From RPQJ01 sp963732375 (lineage in GTDB: Bacteria > Pseudomonadota > Gammaproteobacteria > Steroidobacterales > Steroidobacteraceae): a stretch of 64,000 nucleotides of DNA. Below are positions 63,695 to 64,000 of the stretch, in pieces. The stretch is from positions 434,001-498,000 of the forward strand of contig CAVSZE010000015.1 in the NCBI GenBank assembly GCA_963732375.1, given 5' to 3'. The notes under the pieces were generated by a model. The model worked only from the letters and a program-made list of their open reading frames with translations. It searched no databases and had not been told where the DNA came from. How positions within the stretch are numbered: the first letter of the stretch is position 1; the number at the start of each line of letters is the position of its first letter. A program made the position numbers and the translations under genes.

Positions 63695-64000
63695 GCGAAG
63701 AACGAGTGACGCGGGTGGGCGTGAGGCTGCTCGACCGCGAATACCAGGTCGCCTGCCCGGCCGAGGAGCGTGCCGACCTGCTCGATTCCGCGGAGTACCT
63801 CGACGCCAAGATGCGGGAGATCCGCGACTCGGGCAAGGTCACCGGGCTGGAGCGCATCGCCGTGATCTCGGCGCTCAACCTCGCGAACGAATTGATCAAG
63901 CTGCGTCGGCAGGGCTCGACGGTCGACGGCGACGTGGGGGCGCGCCTGCGCGTCCTGCGCGAGCGCGTCGAGTCCGCGCTCGAGCGGGGGCAGCAACTGG
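63691..64000 (+). CDS. zapA: Cell division protein ZapA (3' end outside the window)
   Basis: The first 103 residues of a ZapA that continues past the window. 'VTRVGVRLLDREYQVACPAEERADLLDSAEYLD' follows the ZapA pattern, with the FtsZ-binding globular head and then a coiled coil beginning after 'RIAVISALNLANELIKL'. ZapA cross-links FtsZ filaments. In many relatives 6S RNA (ssrS) and a 5-formyl-THF cyclo-ligase gene follow zapA; both would lie beyond this edge. Confidence 0.93.
   Translation, partial: MSEERVTRVGVRLLDREYQVACPAEERADLLDSAEYLDAKMREIRDSGKVTGLERIAVISALNLANELIKLRRQGSTVDGDVGARLRVLRERVESALERGQQL

Overview
The window is a GC-rich (by eye about two-thirds G+C), almost fully coding stretch of a bacterial chromosome. 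Gene content and order point to a gammaproteobacterium: gatCAB diverging from mreBCD, lptD-surA-pdxA-rsmA-apaG-apaH, lgt-thyA-folA and ygfB-pepP-ubiH-ubiI are all familiar gammaproteobacterial neighbourhoods. Split gcvPA/gcvPB, a Sua5-type TsaC and an amgK/murU pair suggest a lineage away from the enterics (Xanthomonadales, Nevskiales or Steroidobacterales-like), but I cannot place it further. I see no rRNA or tRNA genes, CRISPR array, prophage or intact insertion sequence. Many genes overlap by 1-4 bases (ATGA, GTGA, TTGA), so translational coupling is the rule and GTG/TTG starts are common.

Layout. 1-258: end of an NTF2-like protein. 275-5945 (minus): gatC-gatA-gatB-fumA-hslO. 6080-15492 (plus): the elongation and wall-maturation cluster mreBCD-mrdA-rodA-mltB-dacA-dat-ybeD. 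15447-18989 (minus): amgK-murU-lipA-lipB (wall recycling and lipoate synthesis). 19043-26285 (plus): lptD-surA-pdxA-rsmA, a universal stress protein with its own promoter, apaG-apaH. 26374-29036: a secreted four-cysteine protein, a MATE pump and a GNAT enzyme. 29020-33144 (minus): rlmI, then lgt-thyA-SET methyltransferase-folA. 33183-35264 (plus): a thioredoxin-fold DUF255 protein.

35299-40136 (minus) is a four-gene signalling operon: a TonB-like protein with a cytoplasmic pseudo-receiver, a membrane-bound CheA-like kinase, a one-domain response regulator and a CheX-type phosphatase. No receptor, CheW or flagellar gene is nearby. This is the best candidate here for an undescribed system.

40335-52850 (minus) runs from a tandem glycine riboswitch through gcvT-gcvH-gcvPA-gcvPB, a PfkB kinase and an unusual Nma111-like double-HtrA protease, then Sua5, a ComB-like phosphatase, an ion permease, a HAD hydrolase and a HIT protein. 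A 91-bp element made of a perfect 26-bp inverted repeat sits in the terminal loop of stem P2 of the first riboswitch aptamer, where it could fold as a stem extension without disturbing the aptamer.

52984-57248 (plus): a DUF885 metallopeptidase, ispG, phhB and a DUF2189 membrane protein. 57325-63381 (minus): ygfB-pepP-ubiH-ubiI and an AidB-like acyl-CoA dehydrogenase. 63461-64000 (plus): a TIGR02449-type coiled-coil protein and the start of zapA.
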